This document shows positions 32,634 through 41,157 of a stretch of DNA of 64,000 bases, piece by piece (the first letter of the stretch is position 1; every line of letters starts with the position of its first letter). Position numbers and translations under genes: made by a program. Under the pieces are notes generated by a model that searched no databases, was not told the DNA's origin, and saw only the letters and a program-made list of their open reading frames with translations. Source of the stretch: Cesiribacter sp. SM1 (GTDB lineage: Bacteria; Bacteroidota; Bacteroidia; Cytophagales; Cyclobacteriaceae); assembly GCF_020178975.1 (NCBI RefSeq), contig NZ_JAHXBU010000093.1, forward strand, positions 1 to 64,000, in the 5' to 3' direction.

Positions 32634-33800
32634 TTACTCCGTCCAGCTCATGGGGTAGTTTTCATCTATGTATGCCATGCCTTCTTCTGTGAGCGACAGG
32701 GGGCGGAAGGTATCTACCATTACAGCATATTCGTGGGTTTCTTTTTTGCCAATGCTTTTTTCTACGGTGCCCGGGTGCGGGCCGTGTGGTAAGCCACCGG
32801 GGTGCAGGGTAAAGGAGCCGCGGTCAATGCCTTTCCGGCTCATAAAATCGCCCTCGGCATAAAACAGCACCTCGTCAGAATCGATATTAGAGTGATTGTA
32901 AGGGGCCGGGATTGCCAGTGGGTGGTAATCGAACAGGCGTGGCACAAAAGAACAGATTACAAATCCGCTGCTCTGGAAGGTTTGGTGCACCGGTGGTGGC
33001 TGGTGTATGCGGCCGGTTATCGGCTCAAAGTCGTAGATGGAGAAGGCAAAAGGGTAGAGGTAGCCATCCCAGCCAACCAGGTCCATGGGGCTGTGCTCGT
33101 AGTGATACTGGTGCAGGTAATCGCTTTTCTTGATCTTCACCAGGTAGTCTCCTTTGTCTGTTACGGTTAGCAGCTCATGGGGCGGGCGTATGTCGCGCTC
33201 GCTAAAGGGGCTGTGCTCCAGTAGTTGCCCCAGCTCATTGCGGTAGCGGTTTGGTGTTTCAATAGGGCTGGCCGATTCTACCACCAGCAGCCGTACCATT
33301 TCCACACTACTATCGAACTCAAACTTATAAATGGTGGTGCGGGGAATCACTACATAATCGCCTTTGCGAACATCCAGCACACCAAACTGGGAGAGCAGGT
33401 GTCCGTTGCCATCATGGATATAGATTACCTCATCGGCCTCGGCATTTTTGTAGAAGTAGCTCATGCTGTTGCCTGCAGGCAGGTTGCAGATGCCAATACC
33501 AACATCGGCATTTTTCATCAACATGCGGCGGCCCTGCAGGTAATCGCTGCCAGTAAGTCCCTCGCCGGCTGTTTTAAGGTGTGTTTGCAGAAGGGGATAA
33601 TCTGCCCGTATTCTGGAGCCAAAGGGCTGTGGTTTGCCTACCTGCTTTACCCGTGTGGGCGGATACACATGGTAGAGGTTAGAGTAAATTCCCGAGAAGC
33701 CCCGCGAACTTACAAGCTCCTCGGCATAAAGGCTGCCATCGGGTTGCCTGAACTGCGTATGTCGTTTTGGGGGAACATTGCCTCTTCTGCAGTAAAACAT
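32634..33800 (-). CDS. hmgA: Homogentisate 1,2-dioxygenase
   Basis: Opens the ring of homogentisate with O2 and Fe2+ to give maleylacetoacetate in tyrosine and phenylalanine breakdown. The 388-residue protein has the cupin features of the family: RGNVPPKRHTQFRQPDG at the start, a first metal-proximal block YNHSNIDSDEVLFYAEGDF, and the strongly conserved HPGGLPHGPHPG loop near residue 340. Length is slightly below the roughly 430-440 residues of animal and proteobacterial forms, as usual for Bacteroidota members. No other tyrosine-catabolism gene (hpd, fahA) is next to it. The ATG at 33800 yields the expected start. Confidence 0.95.
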   Translation of the reverse strand: MFYCRRGNVPPKRHTQFRQPDGSLYAEELVSSRGFSGIYSNLYHVYPPTRVKQVGKPQPFGSRIRADYPLLQTHLKTAGEGLTGSDYLQGRRMLMKNADVGIGICNLPAGNSMSYFYKNAEADEVIYIHDGNGHLLSQFGVLDVRKGDYVVIPRTTIYKFEFDSSVEMVRLLVVESASPIETPNRYRNELGQLLEHSPFSERDIRPPHELLTVTDKGDYLVKIKKSDYLHQYHYEHSPMDLVGWDGYLYPFAFSIYDFEPITGRIHQPPPVHQTFQSSGFVICSFVPRLFDYHPLAIPAPYNHSNIDSDEVLFYAEGDFMSRKGIDRGSFTLHPGGLPHGPHPGTVEKSIGKKETHEYAVMVDTFRPLSLTEEGMAYIDENYPMSWTE

Positions 33801-33973
33801 AGTTTTAAGATTTGGTAGTGAGTGGTTGGTTAAAGCATTTTACACAGCATTTCCGGATCTTTATCAACAAAAAGGCGGGAGCTACCGGTAACCTGCTCGA
33901 TCAGGCATGTGCATTTACAACAAAAAATAAAATGCCCTGCTTACCAAAGGAGAAAAAAAGCTCTAAAAAATAA

Positions 33974-34008
33974 AAGGACAACAGTATAAAAATAATACTG
34001 TTGTCCTT
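33974..34008 (-). terminator. Terminator of the C-terminal processing protease gene
   Basis: AAGGACAACAGTAT and ATACTGTTGTCCTT form a perfect 14-bp stem with a 7-nt loop; on the minus strand it is followed by a T-rich tract (TTATTTTTTAG). It lies about 30 nt after the ctp stop. Confidence 0.92.
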
Positions 34009-34036
34009 ACTGTTCACTCTTGATTTCTATCCTCTA

Positions 34037-35653
34037 TCAATCATTACTGGCCAGCTCGGCAGCCTGATCGAAGTGCTGCAGGGCCTGTTGAAAGATTCTG
34101 CTGGTTTGGTTATAAATCGGGTAATAGCCGTTGTTGTTCCAGATATTGCGGGCCATTACTGCCTTAACCTGTGTACGCAGCAGTTCTTTTGAGCGGTCAA
34201 AGCCTTCTTCATCAAACTCCACACCCTCTCGCTCGCCCAGTTTCACCAGATCTCGGAGCATGGCATCCGTTACGCGGAAGTGGTTGTAGAATTCTTTATA
34301 ACCCATTTTTACCAGCTTGTTGCGGTGGTTTTCTGTATAGTTAAGGGTAAATTCATTTACCACGTTGCTCAGGTACAGCTTGCTTAAGTATGTGCTGTTC
34401 TGGGTAGTATCCAGTGGAACAAACACATCGGGCATAATGCCGCCACCGCCATATACCACACGGCCTTTGCGGGTTTCATAACGCAGGGTATCACTAAAGC
34501 GGATGCTGTCGGCAGAAAAGTATTCGCCATGCTCATAGCGCTCCTTCAGGTCACTGCCATACTCTTTGCCGGAGCCATAAGGCTTTTGAATGGAGCGTCC
34601 GCTTGGCGTGTAGTAGCGCGAAATGGTAAGGCGCAGTTCAGATCCGTCGTTCAGGCCAATTGGCATTTGCACCAGGCCTTTGCCAAAACTGCGGCGGCCA
34701 ACAATCAGGGCGCGGTCGTTATCCTGCAGGGCGCCTGCCACAATTTCAGAGGCAGAGGCGCTACCCTCGTTGATCAGCACAATTACAGGTTGCTCCTCAA
34801 AACGGCCGGTGCGCTGCCCGCGTGACTGCGAGTCGTAGCGGCTTTTCTTGCCATCGGTATACACAATCATTTTATTGCCGCTGATAAACTCATCGGCCAT
34901 GTTTACGGCACGATCCATATAACCGCCGGGGTTGTCCTGCAGGTCCAGGATTAGCTTTTGCATGCCCTGGGCCATCAGGGTATCTACGGCAGTGCGGAAT
35001 TCGTTGTAGGTGGTCGCAGCAAAGCGGGTAACTTTAATATAGCCTACCTCATCGTTTACCATATAGCTGGCAGCAATGGAGTGCTGCGGAATTTTATCGC
35101 GTACAACGGTAAATTTCTGAACCTTGTCTTTTCCCCTGCGGAGCACGCCCAGCTCTACCTTGCTTCCCTTGGCGCCGCGCAGCAGGTTAAATACTTCTTT
35201 ATTGCTGATGTTGGTACCAGCTACATTTTTGCCATCTACCTGCACAATGCGGTCGTTTGGTTGCAGGCCGGCAATTTCGGAGGGGCCGCCTGCCAGTGGG
35301 GCCACAACCACAATGGTATCCCTGATGAGGTTAAACTCTACACCAATGCCATCGAACTGACCCTCCAGCTGGGCTTTAGACATTTGTAGTTCTTCCTTTG
35401 GAATATACACAGAGTGTGGGTCCAGTTTTTCCAGCATTCCGTTAATGGCATCTTCCACCATAGATTCGGTATTCACCTCATCTACATAATAGCGGTCAAT
35501 GTGGGTAACAATTTCCCTGAACTTAAGCAGGCTGTTAAAAGGATTGCTGCCCGGGCCACTGCCGGCAATGGTGGTGCCCAGCAGCAAGCCAACGGCAACA
35601 CCCAGAAAAACGAAAAGAGGTAATTTAGCGGCTGATTTAGTGTTTTTTTGCAT
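34037..35653 (-). CDS. C-terminal processing peptidase (family S41, PDZ)
   Basis: A 538-residue periplasmic or membrane-anchored serine protease. The chosen start (ATG 35653, MQKNTKSAAKLPLF) gives one N-terminal signal-anchor helix; a 13-codon longer form beginning at 35692 is possible but adds an implausible MLFCSCTSP. Order of domains: signal anchor, N-terminal helical part (HIDRYYVDEVN), PDZ domain at about residues 85-165 (GIGVEFNLIRD and GLQPNDRIVQVDGKNV), then the S41 core with Ser nucleophile in NEGSASASEIVAGAL and general base Lys in GRRSFGKGLVQ. Relatives trim exported proteins at the C-terminus. It stands alone, followed by a strong terminator. Confidence 0.92.
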   Translation of the reverse strand: MQKNTKSAAKLPLFVFLGVAVGLLLGTTIAGSGPGSNPFNSLLKFREIVTHIDRYYVDEVNTESMVEDAINGMLEKLDPHSVYIPKEELQMSKAQLEGQFDGIGVEFNLIRDTIVVVAPLAGGPSEIAGLQPNDRIVQVDGKNVAGTNISNKEVFNLLRGAKGSKVELGVLRRGKDKVQKFTVVRDKIPQHSIAASYMVNDEVGYIKVTRFAATTYNEFRTAVDTLMAQGMQKLILDLQDNPGGYMDRAVNMADEFISGNKMIVYTDGKKSRYDSQSRGQRTGRFEEQPVIVLINEGSASASEIVAGALQDNDRALIVGRRSFGKGLVQMPIGLNDGSELRLTISRYYTPSGRSIQKPYGSGKEYGSDLKERYEHGEYFSADSIRFSDTLRYETRKGRVVYGGGGIMPDVFVPLDTTQNSTYLSKLYLSNVVNEFTLNYTENHRNKLVKMGYKEFYNHFRVTDAMLRDLVKLGEREGVEFDEEGFDRSKELLRTQVKAVMARNIWNNNGYYPIYNQTSRIFQQALQHFDQAAELASND

Positions 35654-35980
35654 AGGTTTATCTTCAGGGCTTGTGCAGCTGCAGAAAAGCATCTGCCTGC
35701 TGGTTAATGCCTTTTAAATTTCTTATATTAATAATACTGAAAAGGGAGCATGTATATATTTTTTAACACATGCTGCGGCAGGATCGTTTTCTCCAAAACA
35801 AATTTTATGTTAAAGCGATTTTTCTTCTAAGGAAGTTAAGTTTTTACGGGCAGCTAAAAAAGCTTCTTTTGCTTTAAAACATGCACCGGCTCGCTTCTTC
35901 CTATTAACGAATGCTTTACCAAATTTTATACCACAAACAAAAGGGTTTTTGTATATTTACTTTTCTAAACGAGTTGCCAG
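35654..35980. other. Divergent intergenic region between the ctp gene and the RIC-like gene
   Basis: These 327 AT-rich bp hold both promoters. Seen: a 7-bp inverted repeat AGCATGT (35747-35753) / ACATGCT (35768-35774) with a 14-nt AT-rich spacer, and a -7-like TATATTTA at 35952-35959 (seven of eight matches to TAnnTTTG), 21 bp before the RIC-like start codon. No gene or RNA recognised. Confidence 0.45.
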
Positions 35981-36727
35981 GTGAGCTACGACAAGTCAAA
36001 GATTGCAGAGTTAATTGAAAAGAACTACGTGTTTGCGTCGGTGCTATATTACTTTGGCATAGAATTTTACGATTATTCAGAGCAAACACTGGAGCAGGTG
36101 TGCCGGCAGCGGGGCCTGCGTGTGGAGCAGGTAATCAGCAGCTTGGAGTCTGCTGCCACACAGCAGCCCGAGGTACCTAACCTTAGCAGTGTTCCTGTAG
36201 ATATCATCATTGCCTATCTTAAGCACACGCATTATATTTTTGTGAAGCATAAGCTTCCCTACATTGCACGCCTTATACAGGAGCTTAAGCCCGGCGACCT
36301 GGTAAATTCTGCAGCAGCCGAAGATCTTAAGTTTATTTTTCCGCTCTATGTAGAAGATTTTATCCGGCACATTTACAAAGAAGAGGATACGCTTTTTACC
36401 TATATTTTGCAGCTGCATAAGGCAAATGGGGGCGATTTTCATCCCGGAAAGCTCTTTTTCATGATGGAGCAGAATGCAATTGAAGAATTTGCCGTGGAGC
36501 ACGACTGCCACGACGATGAAATGGAAGGCATCAGGGCCCTTACCCAAAACTATGCAATTACAGACCAGACCAGTCTGCTGGTAAAAGTGGTCTACAGGGA
36601 GCTGCAGTCTTTCGAAGAAAACCTCAAAACCCACGCCCACATCGAAGATGAAATTCTTTTTCCAAAGGCCCTGGCGCTGGAGAAAAACATCAAGCAGAAA
36701 TGGCGCAGCCTTATTACCCTTAATTAA
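35981..36727 (+). CDS. Hemerythrin-like di-iron protein of the RIC/ScdA type
   Basis: A 248-residue cytosolic protein. The first 55 residues resemble the ScdA N-terminal domain (VFASVLYYFGIEFYDYSEQTLEQVCRQRGL), but the usual DFCCGG cysteine pair is replaced by EFYDYSE. The rest is a hemerythrin-like four-helix bundle with His/Glu ligands in LKHTHYIFVKHKLPYI, RHIYKEEDTLFTYI, VEHDCHDDEMEGI and THAHIEDEILFPKA. RIC proteins repair iron-sulfur clusters damaged by NO or peroxide. Loss of the cysteines suggests the iron-release mechanism assigned to them is not used here. The start codon is GTG at 35981. It leads a run with ruvX (6 bp downstream), def and pafA. Confidence 0.82.
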   Translation: MSYDKSKIAELIEKNYVFASVLYYFGIEFYDYSEQTLEQVCRQRGLRVEQVISSLESAATQQPEVPNLSSVPVDIIIAYLKHTHYIFVKHKLPYIARLIQELKPGDLVNSAAAEDLKFIFPLYVEDFIRHIYKEEDTLFTYILQLHKANGGDFHPGKLFFMMEQNAIEEFAVEHDCHDDEMEGIRALTQNYAITDQTSLLVKVVYRELQSFEENLKTHAHIEDEILFPKALALEKNIKQKWRSLITLN

Positions 36728-36733
36728 TAGCAC

Positions 36734-37153
36734 ATGGCGCGTATTATGGCTGTTGATTATGGTGCCAAGCGGGTAGGCCTGGCCGTTACCGATCCACTGC
36801 AAATTATTGCCACCCCCCTGGATACGGTGCACAGCAAAGATCTGATGGAGTTCATCAGAAAATACATTCAGCAAGAAGTAGTGGAGGCCTTTGTAGTAGG
36901 GATGCCCAGGCACCTGGATAGCAGCGATACCACTGCAACAGCCGGCGCTAAAGGATGTGTTACCCTGCTGCGCAAGCATTTTCCACAGATTCCCGTACAT
37001 TTGCATGATGAGCGCTTTACCTCACGCATGGCCCAGCAATCCATACTGGCCGGCGGAGCAAAGAAAAAAGACCGGCAGAACAAGGAGCTGGTCGATAAAG
37101 TGAGTGCCGCCATTATTTTACAATCATTTCTGGAAAGCAAAGCAATACGATGA
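36734..37153 (+). CDS. ruvX: Putative Holliday junction resolvase / pre-16S rRNA nuclease
   Basis: A 139-residue RNase H-fold nuclease of the YqgF/RuvX family, associated with 16S rRNA 5'-end maturation and, in earlier work, Holliday junction cleavage. Visible motifs: the first acidic strand MAVDYGAKRVGLAVTDP, the middle VVGMPRHLDSSD block (family norm VVGLP), the HDERFTSRMAQ segment, and DKVSAAIILQSFLE at the end with its catalytic Asp. Length is standard. It starts 6 bp after the RIC-like gene and overlaps def by 4 bp (ATGA), so translation of the three genes is coupled. Confidence 0.93.
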   Translation: MARIMAVDYGAKRVGLAVTDPLQIIATPLDTVHSKDLMEFIRKYIQQEVVEAFVVGMPRHLDSSDTTATAGAKGCVTLLRKHFPQIPVHLHDERFTSRMAQQSILAGGAKKKDRQNKELVDKVSAAIILQSFLESKAIR

Positions 37154-37698
37154 TTTATCCCATAGTAGTATATGGCGATCCGGTGCTGAAAAAGCGTGCC
37201 GAAGATATAGAAAAGGAGAGCCTGGACGTAAAAACCCTGGCTGCCGATATGTTTGAAACCATGTATGCAGCTAGCGGTGTTGGCCTGGCCGCCCCGCAAA
37301 TAGGTAAAAGCATACGCATGTTTGTGGTAGATGGTGAGCCCATGGATGAGGAGCTGAAGGGTTTTAAAAAGGTCTTCATTAACCCGCAGATCCTCGGGGA
37401 AGAGGGTGAGGAGTGGGCTTTTGAAGAAGGCTGCCTGAGCATTCCCGGCATCAGGGCCGATGTGTTCAGGCCTGAAAAAGTACGGGTACATTATTTTGAC
37501 GAAGACTGGAACGAGCACGAAGAAACCTTTGAAGGTGTAGCCGCCCGTATTATTCAGCACGAATACGATCATATTGAGGGAGTGTTGTTTACTGACTATT
37601 TGAGTGGCCTGAAGAAGCGCCTGCTGCAGAGCAAGCTGCAGAACATCAGTAAGGGGCAGGTGAAAACAGATTACCGGATTCAGATTCCTAAAAAATAA
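37150..37698 (+). CDS. def: Peptide deformylase
   Basis: Removes the formyl group from the N-terminal methionine of new proteins. The 182-residue enzyme has all three motifs: GVGLAAPQIG (about residues 43-52), EEGCLSIPG (about 92-100, Cys is a metal ligand) and QHEYDHIEG (about 136-144, HExxH metal site). It overlaps ruvX by 4 bp. Type 1 length and no insertion. A 48-bp gap separates it from pafA, which could be in the same transcript. Confidence 0.97.
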   Translation: MIYPIVVYGDPVLKKRAEDIEKESLDVKTLAADMFETMYAASGVGLAAPQIGKSIRMFVVDGEPMDEELKGFKKVFINPQILGEEGEEWAFEEGCLSIPGIRADVFRPEKVRVHYFDEDWNEHEETFEGVAARIIQHEYDHIEGVLFTDYLSGLKKRLLQSKLQNISKGQVKTDYRIQIPKK

Positions 37699-37746
37699 CT
37701 ATAGTGCAGGTCGTGTCGTATGGCCTATTGCCACTAAAGGATTATT

Positions 37747-39447
37747 ATGAAATTCAAACATCTATTTGGTTGTTTGCTGGTACTGGCAGCTTGTAAAACA
37801 CAGCCCATATCGCCGGTAGCAGCAGATGCCCAGACTACAACAACCACAGCAGCTACTCCAGCAACTCCTCCGCAGGTTCGCAACGTTTTTGAAAGGCCTA
37901 AGCTGGTGGTGGGCGTGGTAATTGATCAGATGCGCCCCGAGTATCTTTATCGCTTTGCGGATGATTTTACGGAAGGTGGCTTTAAACGCCTGATGCGTGA
38001 AGGCTACGTTAATCATAACACCCACTATAATTACATTCCTACCTACACCGGACCCGGCCATGCTTCTGTTTACTCTGGTGCAGCGCCGGGCACGCATGGC
38101 ATTATTGGTAATTACTGGTACAGCCGCGAGCTAAGGCGTTCGGTGTACTGTGTTGGCGATACTACAGTACAGCCGGTAGGTAGCAGCACCGGCATGGCAG
38201 CATCGCCGCATCGCCTGCTGGTAACCAACCTTTCCGATGAGCTGAAGCTGGCAACCAGCCACAGGGCTAAGGTAGTGGGCGTAAGCTTAAAAGACCGTAG
38301 TGCTGTATTGCCGGCCGGCCATGTTCCCGATGGCGCCTATTGGTATGATGGCAGCAGTGGCAATTTTATTACCAGCACCTATTATAAGCAGCAACTCCCC
38401 GGCTGGGTTACCAGTTTCAATAGCAGGCAGCTGGCCAACCAGTATCTCGATAGTACCTGGGCGCTGCTGAAGCCCGAAGCAAACTACCGCAACAGCGGGC
38501 CAGACGACCAGCCCTATGAAAAAGTATTCAAAGGGAAAAGCACGCCTACCTTTCCCTATGTGCTATCGGAGCTTCGCGAACAGAACGATAACTTTGGGCT
38601 TTTGAGCTATACACCCTGGGGAAATACCATTGTAACTGATATTGCATTGGCGGCCCTGGAGGGTGAGTCGCTCGGGCAGGACGAAACAGTAGACCTGCTG
38701 GCGGTAAGCTATTCCACACCCGATATTGTGGGCCATAGCTTTGGCCCCCGCTCACGCGAACAGCATGATATTTACCTGCGCCTGGATCGTGAAATTGCGC
38801 GCCTGCTGGAGGAGCTTGACCAGCGGGTTGGCCAGGGTAACTACCTGCTTTTCCTTACTGCCGACCATGCAGGTGCCGATGTGCCGCAGTTTCTGATAAA
38901 GGAGCGGATCCCTGCAGGCAATTACGCCGATAAGCCCCTGCTGGCAGGTTTGAATACACAGCTGCAGCAGCGCTTTAAGCAGGCAGAGCTGGTGGAGTAC
39001 ATTACCAATGATCAGGTGTACCTCAATCACAGTAAAATAAGTAAGGCTGGCTTGGTTTTAGCAGAAGTTCAGCAGGCCGCAGTGGAGTACCTGGTGCAGC
39101 AGCCCTATATTGTAGATGCCTATACCGCCACAAATATGCGGCAGCAGGAGTATTTTGGAGGCATACGCCACCTGCTGCAGATGGGCTATTTCCGCCCCCG
39201 CTCGGGCGATGTACTGTACCTGCTCAACCCGGCCTGGATGGAGGAGATGACCATAGCCACCACCCACGGCACCGGTTACAATTACGATACCCACGTACCC
39301 CTGATGTGGTACGGCTGGCAGATCGGGCAGGGCAACAGTTACAAACGCCAGGACATTACCGACATTGCCCCCACGGTATCGCACCTGCTGGGCATAGGCC
39401 TTCCGAACGGCGCCACCGGCAATCCAATTATTGAGCTGGTGAAATAA
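37747..39447 (+). CDS. pafA: PafA-type alkaline phosphatase lipoprotein
   Basis: A 566-residue exported phosphomonoesterase of the alkaline-phosphatase superfamily. The signal peptide ends in a lipobox-like LVLAACKTQ (Cys about 17), followed by a Thr/Pro linker. The nucleophile Thr (about residue 100) is in YTGPGHASVYSG; metal ligands are recognisable in VIDQMRPEY (first Asp), SYSTPDIVGHSFGPRS (Asp and His) and TADHAGADVPQF (Asp and His), and a last His in ATTHGTGYNYD. PafA, first described from Chryseobacterium (Elizabethkingia) meningosepticum, is calcium-independent and phosphate-insensitive; whether that holds here is not known. It probably supplies phosphate in the periplasm or at the cell surface. 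A hairpin terminator follows. Confidence 0.92.
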   Translation: MKFKHLFGCLLVLAACKTQPISPVAADAQTTTTTAATPATPPQVRNVFERPKLVVGVVIDQMRPEYLYRFADDFTEGGFKRLMREGYVNHNTHYNYIPTYTGPGHASVYSGAAPGTHGIIGNYWYSRELRRSVYCVGDTTVQPVGSSTGMAASPHRLLVTNLSDELKLATSHRAKVVGVSLKDRSAVLPAGHVPDGAYWYDGSSGNFITSTYYKQQLPGWVTSFNSRQLANQYLDSTWALLKPEANYRNSGPDDQPYEKVFKGKSTPTFPYVLSELREQNDNFGLLSYTPWGNTIVTDIALAALEGESLGQDETVDLLAVSYSTPDIVGHSFGPRSREQHDIYLRLDREIARLLEELDQRVGQGNYLLFLTADHAGADVPQFLIKERIPAGNYADKPLLAGLNTQLQQRFKQAELVEYITNDQVYLNHSKISKAGLVLAEVQQAAVEYLVQQPYIVDAYTATNMRQQEYFGGIRHLLQMGYFRPRSGDVLYLLNPAWMEEMTIATTHGTGYNYDTHVPLMWYGWQIGQGNSYKRQDITDIAPTVSHLLGIGLPNGATGNPIIELVK

Positions 39448-39473
39448 GAGTTTTCAAGATTATCAGATATAAG

Positions 39474-39509
39474 AAGAGCCCGGTAGATATGCCGGGCTCT
39501 CTTGCTTTT
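39474..39509 (+). terminator. Terminator between convergent pafA and agcS-like gene
   Basis: AGAGCCCGG (39475-39483) pairs with CCGGGCTCT (39492-39500) around TAGATATG; T-rich sequence follows on the plus strand (CTTGCTTTT) and an A-rich flank precedes it, so it can act in both directions. Confidence 0.82.
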
Positions 39510-39514
39510 AGTGC

Positions 39515-41089
39515 TTATGCAGATTTCGCTACTTTCTTTTCAGGTATAACAGGCTTGGTTTGTCTCTTAAAGCCTTTCCCATCGTTGCCGTTTACCATAT
39601 CCAGAAAGCTGTTCATTTCCCGCTTTACTACGGGAGCCAGGAAGTATAGGCCGATAAGGTTAGGGAAGGCCATGGCAAAGATCATGGCATCGGAGAAGTC
39701 GGTTACAGCACCCAGGTTCATGGCAGCGCCAATTACAACAAAGGTGCAGAACATCAGCTTGTAAAGCAGTTCTGTGGTTTTGCTGCGACCAAAGAGGTAG
39801 GTCCAGGCCTTAAGGCCGTAGTACGACCAGGAGATCATGGTAGAAAATGCAAACAGCACTACCGCAACTGATAATACAATTGGGAACCACTCTATAACAG
39901 TGGCAAAAGAATCGGAAGTAAGGGCAATGCCATCGCCATCGGCGGCACTGTAGTTGCCGGTAACGATGATCACCAGGGCCGTCATGGTGCAAACTACCAC
40001 GGTATCGATAAAAGGCTCCAGGGATGCAACAAAACCCTCGGTAACGGGTATGCCAGTTTTTACGGTAGAGTGTGCAATGGCCGCAGAGCCAATGCCTGCT
40101 TCGTTAGAGAAGGCTGCCCGGCGAATACCCTGGATCATGGCACCTATTACACCGCCTGCAACGGCAGTACCACTAAAGGCCCCTTCAAAGATAGCACCAA
40201 CGGCTTCGGGTATCTGGCCGAAATTTGCGCCTAACACAATCAGGGCGCCCAGGAGGTAGATGCCGCACATAAAGGGCACAATCTTCTCTGTAACTTTAAC
40301 GATGCTCTGAATGCCACCCAGGATCACAATCCCAACCAGTATGGCCATGATAAGGCCGAAAATCCAGCTGTTGCCGGCAAAGAAAGAATCGCGGATCAGG
40401 GGCATGCTGATAAACTGCTGCGCTGCCTGGTTTACCTGGAACATATTACCACCACCCAAAGAACCGCCTATACACATAATGGCAAAGAACACTGCCAGAA
40501 ACTTGCCCAGCCCTCCCAATCCTCTTTCTGCAAAACCATGCTTGAGGTAGTACATGGGGCCGCCGTTTACTGTGCCATCTGCTTCTATTTCGCGGTATTT
40601 TACAGCCAGTGTACATTCAGTGAATTTGGAAGACATTCCGAGGAAGCCAGCCAGCACCATCCAGACTGTAGCACCCGGGCCGCCCACAGAAATTGCAATG
40701 GCAACACCGGCTATGTTGCCCAAACCAACGGTTCCGCTAAGGGCGGCAGAAAGTGCCTGGAAGTGCGTGACCTGCCCCGGGTCTTCGGGTTTGGTGTAGG
40801 TGCCTTTAATGATTTCAAGTGCCCTGGCAAACCCCCTTACGTTGATAAACTTCAGGTAGAACGTAAAGAAAAGGGCACCAACCAGTAACCAGATGAGGAT
40901 AAAGGGAACTGCAATGCCATCGCCAAGTTGTATGGGGTAAAAAACAAAGTCGGAGATCGCCTGCGTTGCAGGTGCCACCGACTCGTTTATTTTTTCATCT
41001 ATGCTTAGCGCTTGTGCCTGCTGTGCGTTTGCCGCAACTGCAAGCAAGCTAAATGCTGATAGTAGTAGCAGTCGTTTTATCCTCATCAT
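39515..41089 (-). CDS. Sodium:alanine/glycine symporter family protein (AgcS)
   Basis: A 524-residue inner-membrane transporter using the sodium gradient to import alanine or glycine. Two adjacent ATGs begin it (MMRIKRLL). The first 22 residues are a cleavable-looking signal peptide (SLLAVAANAQQ) ahead of the usual core of about 10-11 helices. Family blocks: SGTVGLGNIAGVAIAISVGGPG near residue 125, FLGMSSKFTECTLAVKYRE, GGPMYYLKHG, and AFSNEAGIGSAAIAHSTVK near 330. The extra signal peptide is usual for Bacteroidota members of the family. It is transcribed alone. Confidence 0.93.
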   Translation of the reverse strand: MMRIKRLLLLSAFSLLAVAANAQQAQALSIDEKINESVAPATQAISDFVFYPIQLGDGIAVPFILIWLLVGALFFTFYLKFINVRGFARALEIIKGTYTKPEDPGQVTHFQALSAALSGTVGLGNIAGVAIAISVGGPGATVWMVLAGFLGMSSKFTECTLAVKYREIEADGTVNGGPMYYLKHGFAERGLGGLGKFLAVFFAIMCIGGSLGGGNMFQVNQAAQQFISMPLIRDSFFAGNSWIFGLIMAILVGIVILGGIQSIVKVTEKIVPFMCGIYLLGALIVLGANFGQIPEAVGAIFEGAFSGTAVAGGVIGAMIQGIRRAAFSNEAGIGSAAIAHSTVKTGIPVTEGFVASLEPFIDTVVVCTMTALVIIVTGNYSAADGDGIALTSDSFATVIEWFPIVLSVAVVLFAFSTMISWSYYGLKAWTYLFGRSKTTELLYKLMFCTFVVIGAAMNLGAVTDFSDAMIFAMAFPNLIGLYFLAPVVKREMNSFLDMVNGNDGKGFKRQTKPVIPEKKVAKSA

Positions 41090-41157
41090 GCCGTTATTTT
41101 TAAGGGTATAACGGCTAAAATAACAATTATTTGGAATAAACAGCCTTTTTTAGAGGC

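Noticed and set aside
36077-37006. Long minus-strand frame (309 codons) across the RIC-like and ruvX genes
   Set aside because: The plus-strand genes in the same DNA have complete family motifs (hemerythrin ligands, RuvX acidic motifs). The antisense frame has no recognisable domain and arises from codon bias.
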